A DNA stretch of 64,000 nt from an uncultured Lachnospiraceae bacterium (GTDB lineage Bacteria > Bacillota > Clostridia > Lachnospirales > Lachnospiraceae), in assembly GCA_900317825.1 (NCBI GenBank), contig ONIH01000005.1, forward strand, positions 1 through 64,000, written 5' to 3'. A program made the position numbers and the translations under genes. The notes beneath the pieces are model-generated. The model had not been told where the DNA came from, did not search any database, and saw only the letters and a list, made by a program, of their open reading frames with translations. Each line of letters starts with the position of its first letter. Within the stretch, counting starts at the first letter, position 1. Shown piece by piece: positions 24,006 through 32,664 of this stretch.

Positions 24006-26943
24006 ATAGGTTCTCCGTTCTGTCAAATAGTTGGCTGTTTTCGTCTATCGCTTCCTCGGAGCCTACGACTGTGAGGACTGCGTCTGAAAGCGCTGCCTCT
24101 ACAGGCTCTGCCAGGGCTCTGATATCAGCCTGGGTAGCATTCAGGACTTCATCACGCTCTTTCTGTAACAGTTCGTCTGAAATGCCTCCGATGACTGCTG
24201 TCAGTGCCCTCTGTCCCTCCATCGAAGGAGTAAGCGGCGCATCGAGGTTACTGATGGCTCCGATCACGTACTTGTCCATATCCCTGTCAGATACTTCAAA
24301 GTCTTTTATATATTCCGGTGTAGCTAAAAGGATGTCGCGCGACTCCTTAAGATGTGGATCCCTGTACGTCGTAAACGCCGTATTTCCGCTTCTTCTGAAG
24401 TTCGCAGCGCAGCCGTATGCTCCGCCCTTTACACGGATATTTATCCAGAGGTAGTCGTAGCTAAGCGCAACCTTCAGGATGCTGAAAGCTCCCTTGTACG
24501 CAAGGCCGTGATCCTTGAAGTTGCCGGCTTCGCTCACGAAGTTCACCTTCGAAGCTGACTTGAAGCCCTCGTTCTTTACCGCCGTGTCGAGCTTTATCCC
24601 GGCAGCCGGCAGGTCATTTTTTGCATTTAAGACCTCGAGTGCCTTCTGCTGATAAGTATCGATTATATCCATTACCTGATCGCGGCCTGTCGTAGAAACT
24701 ATCATCGTGTTGACGCTGAGCGCCGTCTTTAACTCTCTCGTAAAGGTCTGTACAAAGCCATCGACTCTCTCATCGAAATGCTCTGCAAAATCCTGAAGGA
24801 ATCTCAGGTATCTGATGCCACCGACTGCGTCTGAAAGCGCCGAAGCCTTTTTCAGGTGTGAAAGGCCACGCATAGCAGCTGCAGCGTTTCCAGAAGTCAT
24901 AAAGCGCATCTCGACTGAATTTTTCTCTTCGAGAAGGACTTCCCTGATCCTCTTCTTATCCGAAAAATCAGATGTGAAGAGCATCTGATACAAGAGCTTC
25001 ATCGCAGAGTCAGCTTCCTCGTAGGTAAACTTCGTCTTTATATCTGCGAAAAATCTATAGCCGTCGGTCTTGGCTCCCGGGAGAGGCTCTATGTCTCCAT
25101 TTCCGGTTCCGATGACTGAGACGTCTGCTGAAAGGCTTCCTAAGTGAAGGTTTACCTCGGTCGCAAAGTCCTTATAGCTATAGTCTTTTGTGTCAACCAG
25201 TCCTAAAAGCCTCATGCCGAAGGCAAAGCCTGCTGCGTCATCGAGGCCGATATTTCCGATGTCAAAGAGCAGGTCGAGGTAATCGATCCCGTTCGTCTCC
25301 ACATCTGTAAAAATGACCGGAAGGCCCTCGCGGATGTAGATTTTTTTATTTATAGGGCGGACCTTCTTCTCGAGGTCGTCACGCGACAGACAAGGTATCT
25401 TCGCTAAGTCTTCCTGGCTGGACGGCGTACCCTGGTACTCCTTTAAGTGCTTTGTGTCTGCGATTATTTTTTCAAGCTCAGCATCAGAGAAAGAAGCCTT
25501 CTTCTCAGCCATCTGCTTTCTGAACTCGTCGTCCTCTTTCTTCTGAAGGCCAGCCTCCGGGTAGATCTCGACTAAAGAGCTGTGCGTGTTCTCGAGGAAG
25601 TACTTCTTTATCAGTCCTTCGAAGTAGTTATTTTCGATCTCGTTCTTTAGGTCTGCATAGATAGGCAGGAGCTTAAGCCTTATGAACGGCAGGTTCTTGT
25701 TATAGAGCCAGCTGTCAAGGATTCCTAGTCCCCAGATAAGCCCCTTCGGGAAGCCTCCGAAATCAGCTTCACGATACTTAAACTCGTCTGAATTGATTCC
25801 GGCGAGAAGTGACCTGTGGTCAAGTCCGTTCTCTGCTAAGTCGGTAAGAGTCTTTTCTACTAACTCCTTAAACTGCTCCTTCTTCGAGTCGTCGCTCCCT
25901 TTTACCGTGATCGAAAAATACGGCTGCTGGATAGACTGCGGCCCGCCATAGACGTCTGTTCCTATACCGGCATCGAGGATGGCCTGCCTGAGCGGCGCTC
26001 CCGGAGCTTCGAGAAGCGCATAGTCTAAGGTATCAAGGGCTGCAGCGAGCTTTATATCATCAGCTTCACCGACTGAATAGTTCAGTGAAAAATAGGTCTT
26101 TCCCTCTTCACTCTCCTCTGCAGATACAGGGTAAGGCATTCTGACTTCGGCCATTTTTTTAAAAGCGGGCTCCGGAGTTATGTCGGTCTTCGGGTCGATC
26201 GCGTCGTAATGGCTTAAATACTCTTTGTCTAAGTACTCGAGCTTCTTCTCCATGTCGCAGTCGCCATAGATGTAGATATATGAATTCGACGGATGATAGT
26301 ATCTCTGATGGAAAGCCAGGTAATTCTCATAAGTCAGGTTCGGAATGTCCTTCGGGTCACCGCCGGACTCTACGCCGTAAGTGTTATCAGGATAGAGCGA
26401 ATTCATCGTGACACGCTCAAGTACGTCCTCAGGTGAAGAGTAGGCTCCCTTCATCTCGTTATACACGACACCGTTTATCGTAAGTGGCGAGTCCTTGTCC
26501 TCGAGCTCGTAGTGCCAGCCCTCCTGACGGAAGATTTCCTCGTGCTTGTAGATATTCGGATGAAAAACTGCGTCTAAGTACACGTCGATCAGATTATCAA
26601 AATCCTTGTCGTTTGTCGATGCCACAGGATAGACTGTCTTGTCCGGATATGTCATCGCATTCAGAAAAGTGTTCATTGAACCCTTGACGAGCTCGACAAA
26701 AGGATCCTTTACCGGGTACTTGTCTGAGCCGCAGAGCACTGTGTGCTCTATGATGTGTGGAACTCCGGTCGAGTCCTCCGGTGTCGTCTTGAATCCGATG
26801 TAAAATACTTTATTCACATCGTCATTTTCGATAAGCGTGATGCAGGCGCCGCTCTTTTTATGCTTTAAAAGTGTGCCTTTAGAGTGGATGTCGCTTAAAT
26901 CCTGCTGTAATACGATTTCATACTGTTCCGGTATCTTTGTCAT
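23998..26943 (-). CDS. M16C-family zinc metalloprotease (presequence-protease type)
   Basis: 981-residue clam-shell peptidase of the M16C group (PreP, falcilysin). The inverted zinc motif is H63-I-I-E66-H67 with the distal acidic ligand in the following helix (EEIFRQEGWHYELE region near 150, ahead of NGVVYNEMKGAYSS). The four M16 domains fit the length. No signal peptide, so a cytosolic peptide-degrading enzyme is likely. The start overlaps the mscS stop by 26 nt with AAGGAG upstream, and the stop overlaps era. The Firmicute homologues are of unknown physiological substrate. Confidence 0.94.
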   Translation of the reverse strand: MTKIPEQYEIVLQQDLSDIHSKGTLLKHKKSGACITLIENDDVNKVFYIGFKTTPEDSTGVPHIIEHTVLCGSDKYPVKDPFVELVKGSMNTFLNAMTYPDKTVYPVASTNDKDFDNLIDVYLDAVFHPNIYKHEEIFRQEGWHYELEDKDSPLTINGVVYNEMKGAYSSPEDVLERVTMNSLYPDNTYGVESGGDPKDIPNLTYENYLAFHQRYYHPSNSYIYIYGDCDMEKKLEYLDKEYLSHYDAIDPKTDITPEPAFKKMAEVRMPYPVSAEESEEGKTYFSLNYSVGEADDIKLAAALDTLDYALLEAPGAPLRQAILDAGIGTDVYGGPQSIQQPYFSITVKGSDDSKKEQFKELVEKTLTDLAENGLDHRSLLAGINSDEFKYREADFGGFPKGLIWGLGILDSWLYNKNLPFIRLKLLPIYADLKNEIENNYFEGLIKKYFLENTHSSLVEIYPEAGLQKKEDDEFRKQMAEKKASFSDAELEKIIADTKHLKEYQGTPSSQEDLAKIPCLSRDDLEKKVRPINKKIYIREGLPVIFTDVETNGIDYLDLLFDIGNIGLDDAAGFAFGMRLLGLVDTKDYSYKDFATEVNLHLGSLSADVSVIGTGNGDIEPLPGAKTDGYRFFADIKTKFTYEEADSAMKLLYQMLFTSDFSDKKRIREVLLEEKNSVEMRFMTSGNAAAAMRGLSHLKKASALSDAVGGIRYLRFLQDFAEHFDERVDGFVQTFTRELKTALSVNTMIVSTTGRDQVMDIIDTYQQKALEVLNAKNDLPAAGIKLDTAVKNEGFKSASKVNFVSEAGNFKDHGLAYKGAFSILKVALSYDYLWINIRVKGGAYGCAANFRRSGNTAFTTYRDPHLKESRDILLATPEYIKDFEVSDRDMDKYVIGAISNLDAPLTPSMEGQRALTAVIGGISDELLQKERDEVLNATQADIRALAEPVEAALSDAVLTVVGSEEAIDENSQLFDRTENLFG

Positions 26944-27790
26944 CTATATTCTCCTTTTTCACTGTTACATCTAACTGGTTATATGGTATCGTGATGCCCT
27001 CTTTGTCAAAAGTGAGCTTCACGCGTTCATTCAGCTGCCAGCGGACCGTCCAGTAGTCGTCCATCGGGACCCAGATACGGAAGCCCAGATTGACTGATGA
27101 TTCAGCTAAGTCCCGGACAAATACCTGGATGTCCGTATCCTTTACTCTCTCCTCCGTCGTCTCTGCTATATGCTGCAAGATAGCTTTGGCTTTCTTCAGA
27201 TCATCGTCGTATCCTATGCCAAATGTCAGGTCGATCTGTCGCCTGTCGGATGTAGTCACATTTGTAAGCGATGCGTTCGCGAGAGTTCCGTTCGGTATCA
27301 CGACAACTTTATTATCTATGGTCTTTAGCCTCGTGTAAAAAATGGATATCTCCGCTACAGTACCCTCGTTCTTATGCGTATCCTCGATGATGTAGTCGCC
27401 GACTTTAAAGGGCTTTAAGATCAGTATCAGCACGCCGCCGGCGAAGTTCGAGAGTGAGCCCTGCAGGGCCAGGCCGGCGGTAAGTCCCAGGGAGGCAACT
27501 GCAGCGGCGACTGATGAGGTCTGGATGCCGAAGACATTCAGGATCACGATGATCAGCGCTATGTAGCAGCCGTACTTTACGACTGAATCGGTAAACTGGA
27601 TAACGCCCTTATCGACGTCACGGCGCTCCATAGCCTTGCGGACGAGCTTACGGATCAGGCGGATGACCCTGGCGCCGACGAACCAGACTATCAGGGCGAT
27701 GACGACGCTCCAGAAGAAGTCGAGGCCGTTTGAAAGGAACTTTGAGAGCCAGGTGCGGAAGACGCCTGGGTCAGTGGTTATCAGGTACAT
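26918..27790 (-). CDS. mscS: Small-conductance mechanosensitive channel MscS family
   Basis: 290-residue channel protein. Three N-terminal helices are visible, the last being the pore-lining Gly/Ala helix (SVAAAVASLGLTAGLALQGS, near 95-115), followed by NFAGGVLILILKPFKVGDYI and the beta domain (GTVAEISIFYTRLKTIDNKVVVIPNG), the MscS signature. The C-terminal alpha/beta domain ends at about 275 with an acidic tail. It releases solutes on hypo-osmotic shock. The start overlaps the folC 3' end by 20 nt, with AGGAG upstream. Confidence 0.95.
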   Translation of the reverse strand: MYLITTDPGVFRTWLSKFLSNGLDFFWSVVIALIVWFVGARVIRLIRKLVRKAMERRDVDKGVIQFTDSVVKYGCYIALIIVILNVFGIQTSSVAAAVASLGLTAGLALQGSLSNFAGGVLILILKPFKVGDYIIEDTHKNEGTVAEISIFYTRLKTIDNKVVVIPNGTLANASLTNVTTSDRRQIDLTFGIGYDDDLKKAKAILQHIAETTEERVKDTDIQVFVRDLAESSVNLGFRIWVPMDDYWTVRWQLNERVKLTFDKEGITIPYNQLDVTVKKENIDDKDTGTV

Positions 27791-29054
27791 AAATTCTCCT
27801 ATATGGGCTAACGGACAGACCGGTCTGTCCTTTACTACTTATCGTAAGTATCTCTCCTGCCAGATACAGTGAGCCGAAGGCGACGACTGGCTTGTGGAGG
27901 TTAGTTACCATACTTAGTGCCTCAGAGAGGCTGTCGCAGGCGACTGCCTTGGCGCCTTCTGATCGTACCAGATCAGCAAGACGGGCTGCGTCAAGGCTCC
28001 TGGGTGTCGAAGCCTTGACACAGATGTATGAATCGGCAAGAGCGCGGGTTTCTGAGATCATGTGAGATACGTCCTTATCTGCCATCGCTGCCATAAGGAA
28101 TACGAATTTCTTCCTGGGATATGTCTTTTTCAGCGTGTCGGCGAGAGCTCTGACTCCCTGCGGGTTGTGGGATCCATCCACTATGAAGAGCGGGTGGTCC
28201 CGCAGCTTCTGGATCCGGGCCGGCCACTTTACTGTGCTGATGCCTTCGAGTATCTTCTTCCTGCTGAGTTTCGTTCCGCAAAGTGCCAGGGCCGCCAGGG
28301 CTGCGGCTTCATTATCGTACTGGAAGTCTCCGGCGAGCGGCGGTGTCAGTTTCCGATTCTTTGCTGCAGAAATAAGGCTTTTTCTGTCGCCCTCATACTC
28401 ATCGACATCCAGATAAATGTCAGCTTTGTCTTCTATGACTTTTCTCACACTCGCTGGGTTATGTGCCACGACTAATGGCATGCCCTTACGGATGATGCCG
28501 GCTTTTTCTGCGGCTATCTGCTCAAGAGTGTCTCCAAGGATTGCTGTGTGGTCTAAGCCTATGGCTGTGATAACGCCGACTTTCGGTATCTCTGAGATGC
28601 CGCGGGTCGAGTCGAGCCTGCCGCCCAGTCCGGTTTCCAGGACTACGTAATCACAGTCCTGCTCCCTGAAATAGAGCAGCGCTATCGCCAGACAGATATC
28701 AAAAAATGTCGGTGCATATTCGTCAGGCATTTCTATAGAAAGTACATGCCCGGCAAGTCTCGTGAAATCCTCTTCGCTTATCAGCTGTCTGTTCACCTGA
28801 ATACGTTCTCTTATAGTGATCAGGTGCGGCGATGTGAAGAGTCCGGTCTTATAGCCGTTCGCCTCTAGCGCTGCTGCTATGTACATAGCCACCGAGCCTT
28901 TTCCGTTCGTCCCGGCTATGTGGATGATCTTCATGCCACGGTCAGGGTCACCGAGCTTCGGGAGAAGGTGCTCTGTGACTTGGCGGCCGGAACGGTTCCC
29001 GAAGCGCTTTAAAGATTCTATTTTTTTAACTATTGTGTTATATTCTTCGTGCAT
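27771..29054 (-). CDS. folC: Folylpolyglutamate synthase / dihydrofolate synthase
   Basis: 427-residue Mur-ligase-family enzyme adding glutamate to folates (and possibly to dihydropteroate). P-loop GTNGKGS (48-54), SPHLITIRERIQVNRQLIS next, VVLETGLGGRLDSTR near 140, then H of GLDHTAILGDTLEQIAAEKAGI, and the C-terminal domain with IVDGSHNPQG. The ATG has no clear Shine-Dalgarno sequence; a short ORF beginning at 29116 runs through it, so translation may be coupled. The 3' end overlaps mscS. Confidence 0.95.
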   Translation of the reverse strand: MHEEYNTIVKKIESLKRFGNRSGRQVTEHLLPKLGDPDRGMKIIHIAGTNGKGSVAMYIAAALEANGYKTGLFTSPHLITIRERIQVNRQLISEEDFTRLAGHVLSIEMPDEYAPTFFDICLAIALLYFREQDCDYVVLETGLGGRLDSTRGISEIPKVGVITAIGLDHTAILGDTLEQIAAEKAGIIRKGMPLVVAHNPASVRKVIEDKADIYLDVDEYEGDRKSLISAAKNRKLTPPLAGDFQYDNEAAALAALALCGTKLSRKKILEGISTVKWPARIQKLRDHPLFIVDGSHNPQGVRALADTLKKTYPRKKFVFLMAAMADKDVSHMISETRALADSYICVKASTPRSLDAARLADLVRSEGAKAVACDSLSEALSMVTNLHKPVVAFGSLYLAGEILTISSKGQTGLSVSPYRRIYVPDNH

Positions 29055-29097
29055 TTTTTAGTTACATGACTCGAGCTGCGGCTTTGCCTTGCTCTCG

Positions 29098-29116
29098 TCT
29101 CTGTGCTTTCGGTCAT
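29098..29116 (-). repeat. 19-bp repeat at the degV-folC junction
   Basis: On the minus strand ATGACCGAAAGCACAGAGA begins inside the degV stop codon (ATGA overlap). An identical 19-mer begins inside the sufB stop at 53883-53901, also as ATGA. Here it opens a 26-codon ORF (MTESTETRARQSRSSS...) that ends inside folC. Confidence 0.8.
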
Positions 29117-29967
29117 ACAGCCATTATGACTCCGCCTGGGCCGGCGTAGAGCGAGGAGACGCCGTCGGTGTCGACTACGAAAACGTCCTTGAACAGGCCG
29201 GTACGCTTCACTTTTTCCTTGAGGGAAGAGGCGGTGTCCGGGGCACTACAGTGTGAAATGGCAACCACGCGCTCGCCTGGGTTCAGAGTGACTTCGGCCA
29301 TGCAGTCGACCATTTTGTCAAGGGCACGGATCATGCCCCTGGCCTGTCCCAGCTGCTGGATGCTGCCCTCCGGAGTCGATCCCATGACAGGCTTGATGCT
29401 TAGAGTCGATGCAAGCATGGCTTTGAGTGAGCCGAGACGGCCGGCCTTTCTCAAGGTATCTAAGGATTCGAGCACGAAAAAGGTGTGCTCTCCTTTTATA
29501 AAGACGTCGGCTATTTTTATGACTTCTTCAAAAGTCTTTCCGGCTTCCTCCGCCTGCGTGATGATCTGCGCGATCAGGGTCTGGCCGATCGAAGCGGACT
29601 TTGAATCGAAGACGTGGATTTTTTTCATGTCGTCCTCATCCTCGTGATCTTCCTCGTAGAGGCTCTTCGCCAGGACCGCAGCGTTATACGAACCCGACAG
29701 CTTCGCAGAAAGCGTGATGATGTACACATGCTCCGCTTCCGTGTCTTCTATCGCCTCGAGATATGCCGCCGGCGAAGGACACGCCGAGTGAGGAGGTTCC
29801 TTGGAATCTTTCATTTTTTTAAGAAAAATCTTCTGGTCGAAGGTCGCATCGTCTGCCTGCTCCCAGTCGCCGACCTGAAGTGTCAGTGCCACATGCGCGA
29901 AGTGCTCTGCATCAGCCTTCATAGCCGGCGTGAACTCTCCGCAGCTGTCTACTATTATCTTATACAT
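29113..29967 (-). CDS. DegV family fatty-acid-binding protein
   Basis: 284-residue DegV/FakB-type protein, which presents fatty acids to the FakA kinase. Family marks are IIVDSCGEFTP at the start, the SCPSPAAYLEAIEDTEAEHVYIITLSAKLSGSYNAA region (82-117), which holds the lipid carboxylate-binding serine/threonine residues, and ESLDTLRKAGRLGSLKAMLASTLSIKPVM (168-196). ATG with a weak GAGGAC site. No FakA gene is nearby, and the usual lone-paralogue situation makes the specific lipid unknown. Confidence 0.93.
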   Translation of the reverse strand: MYKIIVDSCGEFTPAMKADAEHFAHVALTLQVGDWEQADDATFDQKIFLKKMKDSKEPPHSACPSPAAYLEAIEDTEAEHVYIITLSAKLSGSYNAAVLAKSLYEEDHEDEDDMKKIHVFDSKSASIGQTLIAQIITQAEEAGKTFEEVIKIADVFIKGEHTFFVLESLDTLRKAGRLGSLKAMLASTLSIKPVMGSTPEGSIQQLGQARGMIRALDKMVDCMAEVTLNPGERVVAISHCSAPDTASSLKEKVKRTGLFKDVFVVDTDGVSSLYAGPGGVIMAV

Positions 29968-30038
29968 AATAAAGTCCTCATATCCAACTAATCAGGTCTA
30001 TTATAAATGATTTGCGCATAAAAAAAAAGAATTCCGGA

Positions 30039-30066
30039 CAAAAAAACAGACGCCCGAAGGCGCCTG
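30039..30066 (-). terminator. Terminator after the cold shock gene
   Basis: CAGGCGCC-TTCG-GGCGTCTG (one wobble) followed by TTTTTTTG on the minus strand, 15 nt after the csp stop. Confidence 0.85.
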
Positions 30067-30081
30067 CCGTGTATTTAATTT

Positions 30082-30282
30082 TTACTTAACGACTTTTACG
30101 TTTACTGCCTGCGGTCCCTTAGCTCCGTCGGTCACATCGAACTCGACCTTGGCGCCCTCAGCGAGGGTCTTGAAGCCGTCACCGGCAATTCCTGAATAAT
30201 GAACGAAGACGTCCTTTCCTGAATCATCTGAGATAAATCCATATCCCTTCTGGTTGTTAAACCACTTTACTGTGCCTGTCAT
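30082..30282 (-). CDS. csp: CspA-family cold shock protein
   Basis: 66-residue single OB-fold RNA chaperone. RNP1 is KGYGFISD (13-20) and RNP2 is VFVHYSGI (26-33, usually VFVHFSAI). The start ATG follows GGAGGTATCTGAT; eleven more in-frame codons upstream lack a ribosome site. The leader upstream is A/T-rich and the nearest coding end is htpG 165 nt away, enough room for the long structured leaders typical of csp genes. A strong terminator follows, so it is monocistronic. Confidence 0.95.
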   Translation of the reverse strand: MTGTVKWFNNQKGYGFISDDSGKDVFVHYSGIAGDGFKTLAEGAKVEFDVTDGAKGPQAVNVKVVK

Positions 30283-30446
30283 ATCAGATACCTCCAAAAA
30301 ATGTGCTGCTTTCAAGAATAATCAAGGAATAATGGAACTCTCCGTCAAATCTTAAAACAGTATAAAATCTATAACAACTTTATAATACCCCATTCCACCG
30401 CCGGTGTAAAGCTTTTTTCGGAAAATACCTGTAATATTTTTTTATG

Positions 30447-32519
30447 TTATTTGGTAAGTATTTCCATGATCTGGTTCGAGCGTTTGATGAACTCTGACAT
30501 CTCGGCCGGAGCGAGAGGCTGGTTGCTAAGCTCTGCGAGGTCGTAGAGCTGATGAGCGATCAGGCCGGCGTTCTCGGAGTCTTTGTTTCCGACGAGGTAC
30601 CTGACCAGCGGATGGGTGGCGTTAAGTACCAGGGTCTCAGGGCCTGAGAAGTCCTCATTTGATCCACCGTTCATATTATACATCTTCATCATGTCATTCA
30701 TACGGCGCATATTCTCGTCACGGTTTATCACAGCGGCGATGTCGTCAGTCTTCAGCTTCTCGACCTTTATCGTCAGGTCGTCCTTTGACAGCTCTTTCTT
30801 GAAGATCTCGTCGAGAGTCTTCTGGTCTTCCTCGAGTTCTTTCGGATCAGTCTCCTCGGAAAGTGCCTTTGTGACATCGGCGTCGATACGCAGGAACTTA
30901 TAGTGCTGGTTTCTGTGCTCCAGCTGTGTGATGAAGGATGTATCAATAGTCCTGTCGAGGATCACGGCATCCATGTCGTTCGCCTTGAACATATCGATGT
31001 ACTGACCCTGCTGCTTAGGGTCAGTGACGTAGTAGATAGCAGTCTTGTCCTCATCCTTTATCGGCCCGTCGTCCTTCTTTTCGTTCTGGGTGTCATCCTT
31101 CTTCTCAGCTGACTCATCATCAGACTCATGAGAAGCAGCATCTTTTTCAAGGAGTTCAGGCAGAGTCACATACTTGTCATTTATATCCTTGAAGAGGATA
31201 TAGTCGTTCATCTTGTCACAGAACTTCTCGTCCTTCAGGCAGCCGAACTTGATGAACGGGCTGATGTCATCCCAGTACTTTTCGTAGGTTTCCTTATCGG
31301 TCTTCTCCATTCCGATCAGCTTGTCAGCCAGCTTCTTTGAGATGTAGTCCCTGATCTTTGCGACGAAACCGTCATTCTGAAGAGCAGATCTCGATACATT
31401 GAGCGGAAGGTCCGGACAGTCGATGACACCCTTTAAGAGCATGAAATACTCAGGGATGACCTCTTTTATGTTATCAGCTACGAATACCTGGTTGTTATAC
31501 AGCTTTATCGTGCCTTCGATCGAATCGTACTCCGAATTTATCTTCGGGAAGTAGATGATACCCTTGAGGTTAAACGGATAATCCATGTTCAGATGAACCC
31601 AGAAAAGCGGATCCCTGTAATCCATGAATACCTTATGGTAAAAATCCTTGTACTCTTCATCCGTGCAGTCCGACGGATTCTTCGTCCAGAGCGGATGGAT
31701 ATCATTTATCGGAACAGGACGCTTTACTATCTTCAGCTTGTCCTTTGCCGGAGTCTTAAGCACTTTTTCAGTAGTACCGTCGTCCTTTTTCTTATCCTCG
31801 TACTCGGCTTCCTGATGGATCTCCTCGATGACCTTATCAGTGTCTTTCTTATCGGACGGGTCGATCTCCTCGTACTCTTCCGGAGCATTGGCCTTTATGA
31901 GATAGATTTCAGTCGGCATGAATGAACAGTACTTGTCGAGCACTTCTCTTGCCTTATACTCGTTCGCAAACTCAAGGCAGTCGTCATTTAAGAAAAGTGT
32001 GATCGTCGTACCGATGGTATCCTTTGAGCCCTCACGCATCGTGTAGTCTGTACCACCGTCGCACTCCCAGTGAACAGCTGTAGCACCGTCCTGGTAGCTT
32101 AAAGTATCGATATAAACGAGGTCTGCCACCATGAATGCTGAGTAAAATCCAAGTCCGAAGTGTCCGATGATCTGGTCATCACTGCCCTTGTCCTTGTACT
32201 TCTCAAGGAAATCTGTAGCACCAGAAAATGCAATCTGGTTAATGTACTTATCAACCTCGTCCTCTGTCATTCCGATACCATTATCGGTTATTTTTATAGT
32301 CTTTTTCTCAGGGTTGACTTCAACGGTCACTTTTCCCTTATAATCATCTGGAAGCTCATAGTCTCCCATCATCCCGAACTTTTCGAGCTTCGTGATAGCG
32401 TCGCAGGCGTTACTTACGAGCTCTCTGTAAAAAATATCGTGGTCCGAATACAGCCATTTCTTTATCACCGGAAAAATATTTTCACTCGTGATCGAAAGAC
32501 TTCCGCTTTTTTCTGCCAT
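30447..32519 (-). CDS. htpG: Molecular chaperone HtpG (Hsp90)
   Basis: 690-residue ATP-dependent chaperone. N-domain ATP site: YRELVSNACDAITK (31-44), DNGIGMT, and IGHFGLGFYSAFMVAD near 115. The middle domain has the conserved WVHLNMDYPFNLKGIIYFP and GVIDCPDLPLNVSR. It is longer than usual bacterial HtpG because of two charged insertions: one near 230-255 (EYEDKKKDDGTTEKV) where eukaryotic Hsp90 has its linker, and one near 470-500 (ESDDESAEKKDDTQNEKKDD). Good AAAGGAG site. Its promoter lies just downstream of a CIRCE-like inverted repeat. Confidence 0.96.
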   Translation of the reverse strand: MAEKSGSLSITSENIFPVIKKWLYSDHDIFYRELVSNACDAITKLEKFGMMGDYELPDDYKGKVTVEVNPEKKTIKITDNGIGMTEDEVDKYINQIAFSGATDFLEKYKDKGSDDQIIGHFGLGFYSAFMVADLVYIDTLSYQDGATAVHWECDGGTDYTMREGSKDTIGTTITLFLNDDCLEFANEYKAREVLDKYCSFMPTEIYLIKANAPEEYEEIDPSDKKDTDKVIEEIHQEAEYEDKKKDDGTTEKVLKTPAKDKLKIVKRPVPINDIHPLWTKNPSDCTDEEYKDFYHKVFMDYRDPLFWVHLNMDYPFNLKGIIYFPKINSEYDSIEGTIKLYNNQVFVADNIKEVIPEYFMLLKGVIDCPDLPLNVSRSALQNDGFVAKIRDYISKKLADKLIGMEKTDKETYEKYWDDISPFIKFGCLKDEKFCDKMNDYILFKDINDKYVTLPELLEKDAASHESDDESAEKKDDTQNEKKDDGPIKDEDKTAIYYVTDPKQQGQYIDMFKANDMDAVILDRTIDTSFITQLEHRNQHYKFLRIDADVTKALSEETDPKELEEDQKTLDEIFKKELSKDDLTIKVEKLKTDDIAAVINRDENMRRMNDMMKMYNMNGGSNEDFSGPETLVLNATHPLVRYLVGNKDSENAGLIAHQLYDLAELSNQPLAPAEMSEFIKRSNQIMEILTK

Positions 32520-32586
32520 AAAAAAATCACTCCTTTAAATATCTGTTAGCCAACTGGCTGATTGATTGCTAATCCCAACATTCCCT

Positions 32587-32615
32587 ATTCTAGTCTTTTA
32601 CTTAGCATTTGTCAA
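32587..32615 (-). promoter_or_regulatory. htpG promoter
   Basis: TTGACA-17-TAGAAT with predicted start near 32580 and a 60-nt leader containing the small hairpin AGCCA/TGGCT. It starts 6 nt after the CIRCE-like repeat. Confidence 0.8.
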
Positions 32616-32620
32616 TAAAA

Positions 32621-32649
32621 AATAGCACTCATTTCACACGAGTGCTATT
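32621..32649 (-). terminator. Terminator of the efflux operon overlapping a CIRCE-like site
   Basis: AATAGCACTC-N9-GAGTGCTATT is a perfect 10-bp inverted repeat 15 nt after the permease stop, with the U-tract TTTTTTATTG, hence a sound terminator. The core also matches the HrcA operator CIRCE (TTAGCACTC-N9-GAGTGCTAA) in 8 of 9 bases of each arm with the right 9-nt spacing, right upstream of the htpG -35 box. It may serve both roles. Confidence 0.7.
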
Positions 32650-32664
32650 CTGTCATTTATTTTT

